A stretch of DNA of 64,000 nucleotides from CAWATZ01 sp963784995 (GTDB taxonomy: Bacteria; Planctomycetota; Planctomycetia; Gemmatales; Gemmataceae): NCBI GenBank assembly GCA_963784995.1, contig CAWATZ010000004.1, positions 372,001-436,000 of the forward strand, given 5' to 3'. The position numbers and the translations under genes are program-made. Every line of letters begins with the position of its first letter. The stretch's first letter is position 1. Below, piece after piece: positions 1 through 10,180 of this stretch. Under the pieces are notes generated by a model. That model searched no databases. It was not told the origin of the DNA and saw only the letters and a program-made list of their open reading frames with translations.

Positions 1-9
1 AGGGTCCGT

Positions 10-70
10 TCCCAGGCCGCTTGCGGTTGAGCGCAGCACCAAGCTCCGCCAAGCTGCAAGCGGCCTGGGA
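10..70. repeat. Inverted repeat, 15-nt arms
   Basis: The arms at 10-24 and 56-70 are exact reverse complements, and the 31-nt loop is itself partly repetitive. No gene overlaps it. It belongs to the class of dispersed palindromes seen throughout this window and lies upstream of the giant beta-helix gene. It could form a transcript-end hairpin for a gene to the left of the window. Confidence 0.7.
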
Positions 71-389
71 CCAGACGAAAAACCCCCTCCCTGCCGCCGC
101 GCTTTCCAGCAGGAATTGAGGGTTTCCCTTTTTTGGCGCTTTTTCGGCTTGCGTTATCCTTCTTTGCACGTATTCTGCAATTTGTCTGGCTTAACAGCTG
201 CAGCGGGTCGTGCAAGGCGGAAACGAGCTTTTTCTCCTGCCACGGCGCCCACAGGTGATCGGCGACCCTTGGTTCTCGGGGTCGTTTCGGCCTATGCTAG
301 TATTGGTTCTGAGGAGAGGAGGAATCTCGCCGCGAAAAAGGCCCCGCCGGGGGGCGTTTTGGGGAGGTCCCGTCAACGCGAGAGAGACC
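71..389. other. Leader region upstream of the giant beta-helix gene
   Basis: No convincing gene is seen here. The frame of the downstream gene is open from 210, but the residues before the ATG at 390 look random (Pro/Arg/Gly-rich, unlike the protein). A T-rich stretch at 121-150 could hold a promoter, but no well-spaced -35/-10 pair stands out. The region is best read as promoter plus a long 5' leader. Confidence 0.4.
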
Positions 390-3300
390 ATGCGCTTCTT
401 CGAGTTGCAGCGACTGCTGACAGCCCTGTTCAGGCGTCAAGCGACGCGAGGTGTCCGACCAACCGCCCGGCACCAGCGCAGGTCCCGGACGTTCCGACCC
501 ACCCTGGATGGTCTGGAGGACCGGGTGGTCCCGTCCACGTACTACGTGCATAACGTCGCCCAGTTATATTCGGCGGTCGCCGGCGCCGACAGTAACCCCG
601 GTTCAACGATCATCATCGCTAACAACACGGCCCTTTTGCCCTCCTACAACCTGAACGCGGGCGAGCTGCGCCTGAGCGCCAGCACGACCATCACGGCCTC
701 GAACCCGGTGGTCCCGGGGGGCGTCGTGATCAATGCCGGCGGCAACAGTCGCGTCTTCGACATCTATACCACGACCGCCACGCCGACCAGCGTGGTCCTG
801 GGCGGCCTGACCCTCGAAAACGGCACCGGCACCGGCCCAACCAGCACGGCCGGGGTCGCCAACGACGGCGGCAACGTCCTGGTGGAAGACCAGGTGGACA
901 ACCTGACACTCATCCACTGCATCGTCCAGGGCGGCACGGCGACGTACAGCGCGGGCGGCGGCAACGGCGGCGGCATTTACACGCCGGGTCCGGTGACCCT
1001 CACCACCAGCACCGTCCGGAACAACTCGGCCCTGACCGACGGCACCGCGGGCGACGGCGGCAGCGGCGGCGGCATCTGGGCCGGCAGCGCCGTCACCCTG
1101 ACCAGCGACACGGTCACGACGAACACGGCCGACACCACCCAGGCCACCAGCGCCGGCGGCGGCATTTACACCACCGGTCCGGTCGTGTCCAGCTACAGCA
1201 TCATCAGCAGCAACTCCTCCGGCGGCGCGGGGGCCGGCCTCTTTGCGGACGGCAACGGCGACCCCGTCACGCTGACCGGCGGCCAGCTCAATCTGAACAC
1301 CGCCGGGGCCAGGACCGCCGGGGCCAATGGCGGCGGCCTCTTTGCGGAAGCCGACGTCTTCCTGAGCTCCGTCTCGGTAGGCAGCAACACCGCCAACGGC
1401 AGCGGCGCCGGTGTCTACGACAACGCGGGCATCGTGACGGTCACCGGGAGCAATTTCACCTTCAATTATGCCAGTAATGGCGACGGCGGGGCCATCGCGT
1501 CCTTTTCGGACGTCAGTCTCAGCAGCACCGTGGTCACCAGCAACACCGCCCAGGCCTACGGCGGCGGCATTTACTCCGGCCTCGGTGCGGTCAGCATCAC
1601 CGGCAACAGCCAGGTGAACTCGAACACGGCCATTATCAACGCCGGTGGCGGCGTTTACGCTCACGACGGTGTCACGGTCGTCTCCAGCGCCGTGGACCTC
1701 AACAGCGCCGGGACTTCCGGGGGCGGCATTTACGCCTATTACAACGGCGTGTTCCTCACCAGCGCCAACGTTTCCGGCAATCATGCCAAAAGCAGTTATG
1801 GCGGCGGCATTTACGATGCGTACGGTTACACCAGCCTGACCCTCAGCATCGTGAACAGCAACACGGCCTCCAGCTCGGGCGGCGGCATCTGCGATCAGTA
1901 CGGCAGCACCAGCTCCAGCGCCAGCCAGGTGAACGGCAACACCTCCGGGCGCGAAGGCGGCGGCATCTATGATCAGTACGGCTCCGTGACCGTCTCGGGG
2001 GCGAGCAGCGTGGATCGCAACTTCGCCACCACTTCCGGCGGTGGCATTCATACCTTTCAGGGTGCGGTCCTCGTCACCAGCAGCGACGTCAGCAACAACA
2101 AGTCGCTCGGCCAGGGCGGCGGCATCTATGCTTTCTATGACGGCGTCTCCCTGACTGCCAGCACCGTGAACGCCAACACGTCCAACTCCAGCGGCGGCGG
2201 CATTTACACGTACTACGGCGGCGTCGTCCTGACCAGCAACAGCACCGTCAACTCCAACAGTACCAACGGTGCCGGCGCTGGCGGCGGCATCTGCGCCTAC
2301 TATGGCGGCGTTTCCCTCACCAGCAGTACGGTGGACTCCAACCAGGCCTATGCTTCCGGCGGCGGCATTTACAACAACTACGGCGGCGTCCTCCTGGTCA
2401 CCAGCCACGTGGACAGCAACAGGGCCAGTTCCGCCTTCGGCGGCGGCATCTGCTCCCAGAACAGTGGGGTGACGCTGAACGGCGGCACGGTAGACGGCAA
2501 CAACGCGGGCCTGTACGGCGGCGGCGTCTACTCCGCCATTGGCGGAGTCTCGATGCTCAACGCTGACGTCAGCCACAACAATTCCGGTCTTTCCAGCACG
2601 GGCGACGGCGGCGCCATCTACGCCGCGGATGGCGGCGTCAGCGGCAGCAATGACACGATCACCTACAACAGCGGCAACTATGGCGGCGGCGTTTTTGCGT
2701 CCCACGGCGGCGTCAGCCTGAGCGGCTCGACGATCAGCAGCAACAAGGCCAGGACTGGCTCGGGCGGCGGCATTTACGTGGACTCCGGCAGCGTCACTCT
2801 CACCGCCTGCACCGCGGACAGCAACACCGCGCAGGGCGATGGCGGCGGTGTCTGCGTGAACTCCGGCAGTGTGTCGCTGATCGGCAGCCACGCGGACAGC
2901 AACGTTTCCTCAGGCGGCCATGGTGGTGGCATCTCCGGCTCCTCTGGCGGCGTGTCGCTGAGCGCCGGCAGTTCCGTGGACCACAACAAGGCCCTCGACA
3001 GCGGCGGCGGCATTTACCAGGGATGGAACCAGTTCGGTTCCGTCACGGTGGCCAACAGCGACGTCAGCTCAAACACGTCCGTGGCCGGCTCCGGCGGCGG
3101 TGTCTACGCCTGGTACGGCGCGACACTCACCAGCAGCACGGTCAACTTCAACAGCTCCAAGGGCAACGGCGGCGGCATCTTTGCCGAGAACGGGTCGGTC
3201 CTCCTGACCGGCAGCACGGTCAGCGGCAACCAGGTCAATGGCACGTCGAGTGACCAGGGCGGCGGCATTTATTCCAATGCCGGTGTTGAGGCGCTCTCCA

Positions 3301-6300
3301 GCACCATTAGCAACAACTCCGCCAATTCCGGCGGCGGCATCTGCGATTCGGCGAATGCGATCACCCTCAGCAACAGCACGGTGAGCGGCAACACAGCGAC
3401 CAGCTCCGGCGGCGGCATCTATGCCAGTGGCGCCAGCCTCACGCTGAGCAACAGCACGGTCAGCAACAACACTGCCGAGCTGGGCGGCGCTGTCTATGCC
3501 AACGGCGTTGCCAACGTGGTCGTTGCCTCCAGCACGATTGTCATGAACACCGCCACGCAGGACGGCGGCGGTCTGTACCTCACCGGCAGCGCCGACGGCG
3601 CCGGCATCACCAACAGCACCCTCGGCCAGAACACCGCCAACCGCTCCGGCGGCGGCCTCTGGTCGGCTTACGGAAACGTGGCCCTGACCGACGTGACGGT
3701 CAACCTGAATCAGGCCAGCACGGGCGGCGGCCTGTACGTCGCCGGCGGCAGCGACACGGTGACGGTGGGCACGGTGACGCTGGAAGACACCATTGTCTCC
3801 AACGTCACCACGTCGGGAACGACACTGTCAGGCGGCAACTTTGCCTCGGACGGCGTCGGCGTCTTCGTCTCGCTGGGCCACAACCTCAGCAGCGACGGCA
3901 CGGCTTCAGGGAGCGGGCTGAATTTCTTCAATCCCAGCAACGGCGACCTGAACAACACGAACCCGCTGCTGGGCACTCTGGCCAGCAACGGCGGTCCAAC
4001 GCAGACCTACGCTCCGGGCACCGGCAGCCCGGCCATCGGCGGCGGCGACAACAACGGCCCCAACGTCGATCAGCGCGGCAGCACCCGGCCGGTCGGCCTG
4101 GGCAACAGCAACCTCAACGTGACCTCAGACGTCGGCGCTTACCAGAGTACCCCGGCCAGGACCCGGATGACCACGTTCACCGCCACGTACAGCGTGCCCG
4201 CGGGCAGTGCGGCCATGCTGCAAAGCATCATCGAGAACGCCGTGGCCGGCTCCAGGGTCATCGTTCCGGCGGGCACCTACCACCTCACCGGGTTGGGCCA
4301 GATCACCATTGCCAGGAACGTGACCATCACCTCCAGCACGCCCAACACCCAGGGCAGCGTCCTCATCACCGCGGATGCCAACAGCCGGGTCTTTGAGATT
4401 GCCACGACGGCCAGCAACGTGCAGCTGATCGGCCTGGCCATCGAGGGCGGCAACGTCAGCGGCAACGGCGGCGGCCTCCTGGTGGACACGCCCACCACCG
4501 CCGGCTCCCCGCTCACCTTCCTGGCCCTGACCAACTGCATTGTTACCGGGAACACGGCGACCGGGACGGGCAAGGGCGACGGCAACGGCGGCGGCATTTA
4601 CACTCCGGGCACGCTGCTGGTAACCAACAGCCTCGTGGGTGTGTCTTCGACCTCCTTCAACCAGGCCGTCTCCTCGGGCGGCAACGGCGGCAATGGCGGC
4701 GGCATCTGGGCCGGCAACGCCGTCACCCTGGTCGGCCTGGGCACCACGATCACGAACACCAAGGTCAACTGGAACAGGGCCGACTTTACCAATGACGTCG
4801 CTCCCGGGTCCAGCGGCGGCCTGTTCAGCAACGGCCTGGTCAACGTGATCAACAGCCAGGTCAGCAACAACAGTGCCGGCTTCTACGGCGGCGGCATCGC
4901 CGATTTCACCAGCGGAGCCACCGTCACGCTGGTGAACAGCCATGCCGATTCCAACAATTCAGGCGGCGAGGGCGGCGGCATCTGGGCTTCGAGCAACGTG
5001 ACTCTGCTGGGCGGCAGCACGGCCAACTCCAACAAGTCTGCCGCCGTCAACGGCACCACCACCGGCGCTGGCGGCGGTCTGCACAGCGACGGCGGCATTG
5101 TCACGCTGGTCAGCAGCAGCGTCAGCAGCAACACCATCCAACCCACAATAGTTTCAAGCTACAACGGCGGCGGTGTCTGGTCGGCCTTTGACGTGTTCCT
5201 CACCAGCAGCCAGGTGAACGGCAACACCGCCACGAAAAGCGGCGGCGGCATTTATACCGGCATGGGCAGCGTCCTGATCACCGGGACGACTGCGAGCCCG
5301 AGCAGCGTCAGCAGCAACAAGGCCACCAGCGGTGACGGCGGCGGCGTCTACGCCGAGGATAGCGTCACGCTCAGCAATGGGACGGTCAACAGCAATACGG
5401 CCGGCATCGACGGCGGCGGCATTTACTCCTATTTCGACGGCGTCACGGTCGGCGGCGGCTATTACGGCGGCATCGGCAACGTCAACGGCAACCAGACGCT
5501 CGGCAGCGGCGGCGGCATCTACGCGGAGTACGGCCCGGTGCAGGTGACCGGCACCGGCACCACCGTCAGCACCGAGAGCACCGTGGACTCCAACACGAGC
5601 AAAAACGAGGGCGGCGCTGTTTGGGTCTCTTACGGCACAACCACGCTGGTCAACGCCAACGTCAGCTCCAACGGTGCCACCACAAGCCAGGGCGGCGGCG
5701 TCTGGGACGAATACGGTTCGGTCTGCGCCACCACTTCCACGCTCAACTCCAACACCGCGGGCAGCAGCGGCGGCGCTGTCTGGTCCTCCTACGGCAACGT
5801 CACCCTCGCCGGCAGCAGCTTCAGCAGCAACCAGGCCAGGGGCACCGGCGACGGCGGCGGTGTCTTCGACGAGTACGGCCTTGTCACCGCCCTGAATGCG
5901 GGCGCCGGCATCCATTCTGTTGCCAGCACCCTGAACGGCAACAGCGCCGGCGGCAGCGGCGGCGGCATTTATGACTCGCACGGCAAGGTGAACCTCAGCG
6001 GCAGCACCGTCAACAGCAACGTGGCCGCCGCGGACGGAGGTGGTGTCTGCGCCGGGTATGGGGGTGCCAACCTGCTCAACAGCACCGTGGGCGGCAGTTC
6101 CTCCACCGGCAACGTGGCCGGCAAATCCGGCGGCGCTGTCTACGTCTCTTATGGCCAGGTCAACCTCAGCACCAGCACGGTTAACGGCAACACGGCGACG
6201 GCCGGCGACGGCGGCGGCGTTTTCGACAACTACGGCTCGATCACCCTGACCAGCAGCAGCAAGGTGGACTTCAACACCGCCCTGGGTGCCGGCGGCGGCA

Positions 6301-7829
6301 TCTTCGCGGACTATGGTCAGCCGACTGTCAGCGGCAGCGACGTCAGCAACAACAAGGCGTACGACTCCGCAACAACGCCCACGGTGGGCTTCGGCGGCGG
6401 CATCCACGCCTATTACGGCCTGCTGAACGTCGTCAGCAGCACGATCAACTCCAACACGGCCGGCATCGAGGGCGGCGGCATCTGCAACGGGAATGGGTTC
6501 ACTCTCCTCAACGCCAGCAACGTCAACGGCAACACCGTCATCGGCAGCACAGCAACCAGCTACGGCGGCGGCGCGTATGCCCTCTACGGGGCCTCCCTGA
6601 GCAACGGCAGCACGGTCAGCAGTAACGTCGATAACTCCTCCACCAGTTCCCCGTCCGCCGCCGGCGGCGGCGTCTACGCGCAGTCCGGTGGAGTCAGCCT
6701 CAGCAACAGCCAGGTGAACGGGAACACCCTGACCGCTTCCAGCACCGGCGGCACGCAGGGCGGCGGCATCTTCGTGGCGAACTGCGGCGGCGTGACGCTG
6801 ATCGCGGGCAGCAAGGTGGACAATAACTCGGCCACCGGCGGCAGCAGCGACTCCGGCGGCGGCATTTACAGCAGAAATGCGGCAGTGACGCTGATCGGCA
6901 GCGACGTCAGCGGCAACACGGCCACGAACTTCAATCCCAGCACCCCGAGCGTGCAAGCCAGCGCGGGAGTCGGGGGTGGCATCTTTTCCTCGGGAGGCAC
7001 CACTCTGCTTTCGAGCAGCACCGTGGGCAGCAGCTCCACCGGCAACACGGCTGGCATGTCAGGCGGGGGTATCTGCAACAGCGGCGGCTCCGTGATCCTC
7101 AACGGCGGCAGCATGTCGAACAACAAGGCGACCAACGCCCTTTCGGGTCACAACGCCACCCTGGGCAACGGTGGTGCGATATACCAAACTTCCGCCGAGA
7201 GCGTCTGGCTGAACGCCGCCACGCTCAGCAACAACCTTGCCGGTCTGAACGGCGGCGGCCTGTACGCCAACGGCGGCACCGTCCACCTGGTCAACAGTCT
7301 GTTCTCCAACAACCAGGCCAACCAGAACTTCAACACCACTCTGGCTGCCACCAGTGGGGCCAACGGCGGCGCTGTCTACGCCAATGCAGCCTCCGACGTG
7401 AGCATCGTTGGCAGCAACGGGCTGGCCATCCTCAATTTCAGCACCAACAAGGCCAACAACGGCGGTGCGATCTACGCCGCCGGAGTGACCAACCTGACCA
7501 TCAATTCCGCCGGCTTCGGTTACAATCGAGCCGCCAACGACGGCGGCGCCCTCTTCCTGACCGGCACGAGCAACGTCGGGGCCACCATCATGAACCTCAC
7601 CGGCGTCACTCGGAACAGTGCCGGGAACCAGGGCGGCGGCATTTACACCGACCTGGGGACCAACGCGAGCGGCAACAACGTGCTGACCCTGCTGAACAGC
7701 TTCATCATCAGCAACGCCGCGGCCTCTGGGAGCAACGTCTACGCCAACAGCGGCATCGTGATCCAGAAAAGCACCAATCTCCTGGCCGGGACCTACGCGC
7801 CGACGAGCCGCTTCATCTCCTTCCCATGA
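390..7829 (+). CDS. Giant secreted right-handed beta-helix repeat protein
   Basis: The protein has 2479 residues from the ATG at 390. The N-terminus has no classical signal peptide. It is basic (RRSRTFRP), followed by LEDRVVPS at residues 42-49, the planctomycete LExR-type N-terminal motif. The rest is built from dozens of units of about 22-27 residues of the form S-x-V-x-x-N-x-A-(x)n-GGGIY, similar to the GGAI/FxxN repeats of chlamydial polymorphic membrane proteins and to right-handed parallel beta-helices. A choice-of-anchor-Q-like block (LASNGGPTQTYAPG followed by DQRGSTRP) lies near residues 1190-1235, and a second repeat array then begins with its own lead-in. The architecture is therefore two fused arrays. 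The likely role is a cell-surface or extracellular fibre or adhesin. There is no dockerin or membrane anchor at the C-terminus, and no partner gene adjoins it. Confidence 0.85.
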   Translation: MRFFELQRLLTALFRRQATRGVRPTARHQRRSRTFRPTLDGLEDRVVPSTYYVHNVAQLYSAVAGADSNPGSTIIIANNTALLPSYNLNAGELRLSASTTITASNPVVPGGVVINAGGNSRVFDIYTTTATPTSVVLGGLTLENGTGTGPTSTAGVANDGGNVLVEDQVDNLTLIHCIVQGGTATYSAGGGNGGGIYTPGPVTLTTSTVRNNSALTDGTAGDGGSGGGIWAGSAVTLTSDTVTTNTADTTQATSAGGGIYTTGPVVSSYSIISSNSSGGAGAGLFADGNGDPVTLTGGQLNLNTAGARTAGANGGGLFAEADVFLSSVSVGSNTANGSGAGVYDNAGIVTVTGSNFTFNYASNGDGGAIASFSDVSLSSTVVTSNTAQAYGGGIYSGLGAVSITGNSQVNSNTAIINAGGGVYAHDGVTVVSSAVDLNSAGTSGGGIYAYYNGVFLTSANVSGNHAKSSYGGGIYDAYGYTSLTLSIVNSNTASSSGGGICDQYGSTSSSASQVNGNTSGREGGGIYDQYGSVTVSGASSVDRNFATTSGGGIHTFQGAVLVTSSDVSNNKSLGQGGGIYAFYDGVSLTASTVNANTSNSSGGGIYTYYGGVVLTSNSTVNSNSTNGAGAGGGICAYYGGVSLTSSTVDSNQAYASGGGIYNNYGGVLLVTSHVDSNRASSAFGGGICSQNSGVTLNGGTVDGNNAGLYGGGVYSAIGGVSMLNADVSHNNSGLSSTGDGGAIYAADGGVSGSNDTITYNSGNYGGGVFASHGGVSLSGSTISSNKARTGSGGGIYVDSGSVTLTACTADSNTAQGDGGGVCVNSGSVSLIGSHADSNVSSGGHGGGISGSSGGVSLSAGSSVDHNKALDSGGGIYQGWNQFGSVTVANSDVSSNTSVAGSGGGVYAWYGATLTSSTVNFNSSKGNGGGIFAENGSVLLTGSTVSGNQVNGTSSDQGGGIYSNAGVEALSSTISNNSANSGGGICDSANAITLSNSTVSGNTATSSGGGIYASGASLTLSNSTVSNNTAELGGAVYANGVANVVVASSTIVMNTATQDGGGLYLTGSADGAGITNSTLGQNTANRSGGGLWSAYGNVALTDVTVNLNQASTGGGLYVAGGSDTVTVGTVTLEDTIVSNVTTSGTTLSGGNFASDGVGVFVSLGHNLSSDGTASGSGLNFFNPSNGDLNNTNPLLGTLASNGGPTQTYAPGTGSPAIGGGDNNGPNVDQRGSTRPVGLGNSNLNVTSDVGAYQSTPARTRMTTFTATYSVPAGSAAMLQSIIENAVAGSRVIVPAGTYHLTGLGQITIARNVTITSSTPNTQGSVLITADANSRVFEIATTASNVQLIGLAIEGGNVSGNGGGLLVDTPTTAGSPLTFLALTNCIVTGNTATGTGKGDGNGGGIYTPGTLLVTNSLVGVSSTSFNQAVSSGGNGGNGGGIWAGNAVTLVGLGTTITNTKVNWNRADFTNDVAPGSSGGLFSNGLVNVINSQVSNNSAGFYGGGIADFTSGATVTLVNSHADSNNSGGEGGGIWASSNVTLLGGSTANSNKSAAVNGTTTGAGGGLHSDGGIVTLVSSSVSSNTIQPTIVSSYNGGGVWSAFDVFLTSSQVNGNTATKSGGGIYTGMGSVLITGTTASPSSVSSNKATSGDGGGVYAEDSVTLSNGTVNSNTAGIDGGGIYSYFDGVTVGGGYYGGIGNVNGNQTLGSGGGIYAEYGPVQVTGTGTTVSTESTVDSNTSKNEGGAVWVSYGTTTLVNANVSSNGATTSQGGGVWDEYGSVCATTSTLNSNTAGSSGGAVWSSYGNVTLAGSSFSSNQARGTGDGGGVFDEYGLVTALNAGAGIHSVASTLNGNSAGGSGGGIYDSHGKVNLSGSTVNSNVAAADGGGVCAGYGGANLLNSTVGGSSSTGNVAGKSGGAVYVSYGQVNLSTSTVNGNTATAGDGGGVFDNYGSITLTSSSKVDFNTALGAGGGIFADYGQPTVSGSDVSNNKAYDSATTPTVGFGGGIHAYYGLLNVVSSTINSNTAGIEGGGICNGNGFTLLNASNVNGNTVIGSTATSYGGGAYALYGASLSNGSTVSSNVDNSSTSSPSAAGGGVYAQSGGVSLSNSQVNGNTLTASSTGGTQGGGIFVANCGGVTLIAGSKVDNNSATGGSSDSGGGIYSRNAAVTLIGSDVSGNTATNFNPSTPSVQASAGVGGGIFSSGGTTLLSSSTVGSSSTGNTAGMSGGGICNSGGSVILNGGSMSNNKATNALSGHNATLGNGGAIYQTSAESVWLNAATLSNNLAGLNGGGLYANGGTVHLVNSLFSNNQANQNFNTTLAATSGANGGAVYANAASDVSIVGSNGLAILNFSTNKANNGGAIYAAGVTNLTINSAGFGYNRAANDGGALFLTGTSNVGATIMNLTGVTRNSAGNQGGGIYTDLGTNASGNNVLTLLNSFIISNAAASGSNVYANSGIVIQKSTNLLAGTYAPTSRFISFP

Positions 7830-7922
7830 CCGGAACGGCTGATCCCTTGCTCGCGCGGCGGGCTAACGCGGGAAATCCGGAACGGCTGAACCCTTGCTCG
7901 CGCGGCGGGCTAACGCGGGAAT
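7830..7922. repeat. Tandem 47-bp direct repeat after a stop codon
   Basis: Two copies (7830-7876 and 7877-7922) differ by one substitution and one base of length. They start at the stop codon of the beta-helix gene, and the beginning of a third copy follows at 7923. The copies look like a fragment of a dispersed repeat duplicated in tandem. Confidence 0.75.
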
Positions 7923-7936
7923 CCGGAAAGAACTCA

Positions 7937-8023
7937 CCACAGAGGACACAGAGGACACAGAGAAGATTGCCAAGAGAATTACCTGATTTGCAGTGTTCTC
8001 TGTGTTCTCTGTGTCCTCTGTGG
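7937..8023. repeat. Inverted repeat of the CACAGAGGACACAGAG type
   Basis: The arms at 7937-7964 and 7996-8023 pair over 28 nt with one mismatch, around a loop of about 31 nt. Each arm is itself a short tandem of ACAGAGGAC-like words. The right arm ends 15 nt before the P450 start codon, so it forms most of the P450 leader and could influence its translation. Repeats of this wording are common in planctomycete intergenic DNA (recalled, not searched). Confidence 0.75.
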
Positions 8024-8038
8024 TAAAATCTTGTCATC

Positions 8039-9394
8039 ATGGCAAGAGCACTGCCGCCTGGTCCGCGGGGCCACTGGCTATTGGGGCACGTGGCCGAGCT
8101 GCGCCGCGATCCGCTGGCGTTTTACCAGCGCTGCGCGCGCGAGTTCGGCGACGTGGTCACCGTCCGCTTTGGCTGGGCCAAGGTCTTCCTGGTCAGCCAG
8201 CCCGAGCTGATCGAGCAGGTGCTGGTCCACGAGGGCAAGAACTTCATCAAGCATTACGCCCTGCGCATGATCCGCCCGCTCCTGGGCCAGGGCCTGCTGA
8301 ACAGCGAAGGCGATCTCTGGTTACGGCAGCGGCGGCTGATCCAGCCGCTGTTCCAGCGCGAGCGTCTGGCCGGCTATGCGGACATCATGGTCGCGCGGGC
8401 CCGGGAGCTGGCCGATTCCTGGCGGGCGGGCCAGACACGCGATCTGCACGCCGACATGAGCGGTCTGACCCTGCGCATCATCGCCCAGGCCCTGTTCGGT
8501 GCCGACGTCAGCGACCTGGCCGAGGAGGTCGGCACGGTCCTGAGCGAGATCATGACCAATTTCCAGCGGCGCTTCTTTGCCGCCCTGCACTTTCCCGAAT
8601 GGGTGCCGACGCCGGCCCATCTCCGCTTGCGCCGGGCGGTGGCCCGGCTGGACCGGATCGTCTACGGACTGATCGAGAAGCGGCGGCGCGAGGGCATCGC
8701 TCACGACGACCTGCTCAGCCGGCTGCTGCAAGCGCGCGACGAGGCCGACCGCACCGGCATGACCGACCGGCAGGTGCGCGACGAGGCCATGACCCTGTTC
8801 CTGGCCGGTCACGACACCACGGCCCTGACGCTCACCTGGGCCTGGTATCTGCTGGCCCGCCATCCCGAAGCGCTGGACCGGCTGAGCGAGGAGCTGCGCC
8901 GGGAACTGGCCGGCCGGCCGCCGACCCTGGCCGACCTGCCCCGGCTGCGGTACACCGAGATGGTGGTGCAAGAGGCGATGCGGCTGTATCCGCCCGCCTA
9001 CGCCATTGGCCGGCAGGCGCTCACTCCGTGCCGGCTGGGCGGCTACGAGTTGCCGGCCGGGGCCACGGTGCTGCTCTGTCAGTACGTGGTTCAGCGCGAC
9101 CCGCGCTGGTACAGCAACCCGGACAAGTTCCTGCCGGAACGCTGGGCCTCCACCCCGGGAGCGACAGCCCAGGGCAGCGGCCAGCGGTTGCCCCGCTACG
9201 CCTACTTTCCCTTTGGCGGCGGTGCCCGGGGCTGCGTCGGCAACACCTTCGCGATGATGGAAGCGGTGCTGGTGCTGGCGACGCTGGCGCAGCGTTTCCG
9301 GGTCCAGCCCTGGACCGGGCCCGAGGTCCGAATGCAGGTGGCCATCACCCTCCGCCCCGCGGACCCGATCCGGCTGACCCTGCAAGCACAATGA
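8039..9394 (+). CDS. Cytochrome P450
   Basis: A full-length bacterial P450 of 451 residues, a haem-thiolate monooxygenase. It has a proline-rich N-terminus (LPPGPRG), the I-helix oxygen-activation motif AGHDTT at about 256-261, the K-helix ExxR as EAMR at about 312, FLPERW, and the haem-binding loop FPFGGGARGCVG with the ligand Cys near residue 398. It is soluble, with no N-terminal membrane anchor. The substrate cannot be inferred, and no ferredoxin or reductase gene adjoins it. The ATG at 8039 has no Shine-Dalgarno but gives the expected N-terminus. The next gene starts 22 nt downstream, so the two may be co-transcribed. Confidence 0.95.
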   Translation: MARALPPGPRGHWLLGHVAELRRDPLAFYQRCAREFGDVVTVRFGWAKVFLVSQPELIEQVLVHEGKNFIKHYALRMIRPLLGQGLLNSEGDLWLRQRRLIQPLFQRERLAGYADIMVARARELADSWRAGQTRDLHADMSGLTLRIIAQALFGADVSDLAEEVGTVLSEIMTNFQRRFFAALHFPEWVPTPAHLRLRRAVARLDRIVYGLIEKRRREGIAHDDLLSRLLQARDEADRTGMTDRQVRDEAMTLFLAGHDTTALTLTWAWYLLARHPEALDRLSEELRRELAGRPPTLADLPRLRYTEMVVQEAMRLYPPAYAIGRQALTPCRLGGYELPAGATVLLCQYVVQRDPRWYSNPDKFLPERWASTPGATAQGSGQRLPRYAYFPFGGGARGCVGNTFAMMEAVLVLATLAQRFRVQPWTGPEVRMQVAITLRPADPIRLTLQAQ

Positions 9395-9416
9395 GCCGCC
9401 TACCGGAGGAGGACCC

Positions 9417-10106
9417 TTGTATCCCCATCCCATCCGTCTCCGTGGTCCCTGGCAATGCGAAGTGCTGGCTGACCCTGCCGGGCAGGCCCGGCAGAGCGCA
9501 CCCGTTCGCCAGGTTGCGATGCCCGCGCGCTGGGACGCGCTCGGCCTGGGTGAGATCCAGGGCCGGGTTCGCTTCCTGCGTCGCTTTGGCTATCCCGGTC
9601 AGATCGACGACGACGAGCGCGTCTGGCTGACGCTCGCCGGCCTGGCCGGGCCCTGTGCCGTCTGGGTCAACGGCACGCTGCTTGCCGAAACGGACACCGC
9701 CCCGGACTGGCTGGAATGGGACGTCACCGCGCTGCTGCGCCCGCGCAACGAGCTGCGGCTGGAGAGGGGCATCGGCCCGGCAGCGGCGCAACCCTGGACC
9801 GAGGCGGCCCTGGAGGTGCGCTGTCTGGCGTTCCTGCGGGGGGTGCAGGTCGAGGCCATCCGCGGCGAGGACGGCCTGGAGCTGGAGGTACGCGGCGAAG
9901 TGGTCGGCGCTGCCGATCGGCCGCTGGATCTGTATGTCATCCTGGACCGTTTGCAGGCGGGCTATGAGCGGGTCCAGCCCCGGCCCGAGGGACAGCCGTT
10001 CCTGCTGCGTTGCCGGGAACTGCCGCCACAGGGCGCGCGTTGCGTGCAGATCGATCTGGTGAAGGGGGCGACAGTCTGGTATACCTTGACCCGACAGCTG
10101 GCGTAG
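9417..10106 (+). CDS. Glycoside hydrolase family 2-like sugar-binding (jelly-roll) protein
   Basis: The protein has 229 residues. The start is a TTG at 9417, chosen because GGAGGAGG ends 4 nt before it and the sequence is coherent from there. Residues about 5-115 resemble the sugar-binding domain of GH2 enzymes: an early RLRGPW, then GRVRFLRRFGYP, CAVWVNGTLLAET and a D-V-T-ALLRPRNEL segment. The remaining 110 residues look like a second beta-sandwich. No catalytic TIM barrel is present, so it is probably a non-catalytic carbohydrate-binding protein or a stand-alone domain. It follows the P450 closely and probably shares its transcript. The family call is moderately sure and the role is unknown. 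Confidence 0.6.
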   Translation: MYPHPIRLRGPWQCEVLADPAGQARQSAPVRQVAMPARWDALGLGEIQGRVRFLRRFGYPGQIDDDERVWLTLAGLAGPCAVWVNGTLLAETDTAPDWLEWDVTALLRPRNELRLERGIGPAAAQPWTEAALEVRCLAFLRGVQVEAIRGEDGLELEVRGEVVGAADRPLDLYVILDRLQAGYERVQPRPEGQPFLLRCRELPPQGARCVQIDLVKGATVWYTLTRQLA

Positions 10107-10180
10107 CCTTCGCACGCCTGCGTGCGCTCCGGCCGGCAGGCCGGCCTGCGCTTGGGGCAGCGGAAGAGGATGGGCCTGGC

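Noticed and set aside
603..2891. A 762-codon open frame on the minus strand inside the beta-helix gene (and similar long ones at 5154-6956, 29809-33174, 33223-35022)
   Set aside because: The composition (Ala/Val/Gly/Asp/Arg with no hydrophobic core pattern) is what the complement of Gly/Ser/Asn/Thr-rich repeat codons gives. There is no RBS and no family resemblance, and the plus-strand repeats are clearly the coding ones.
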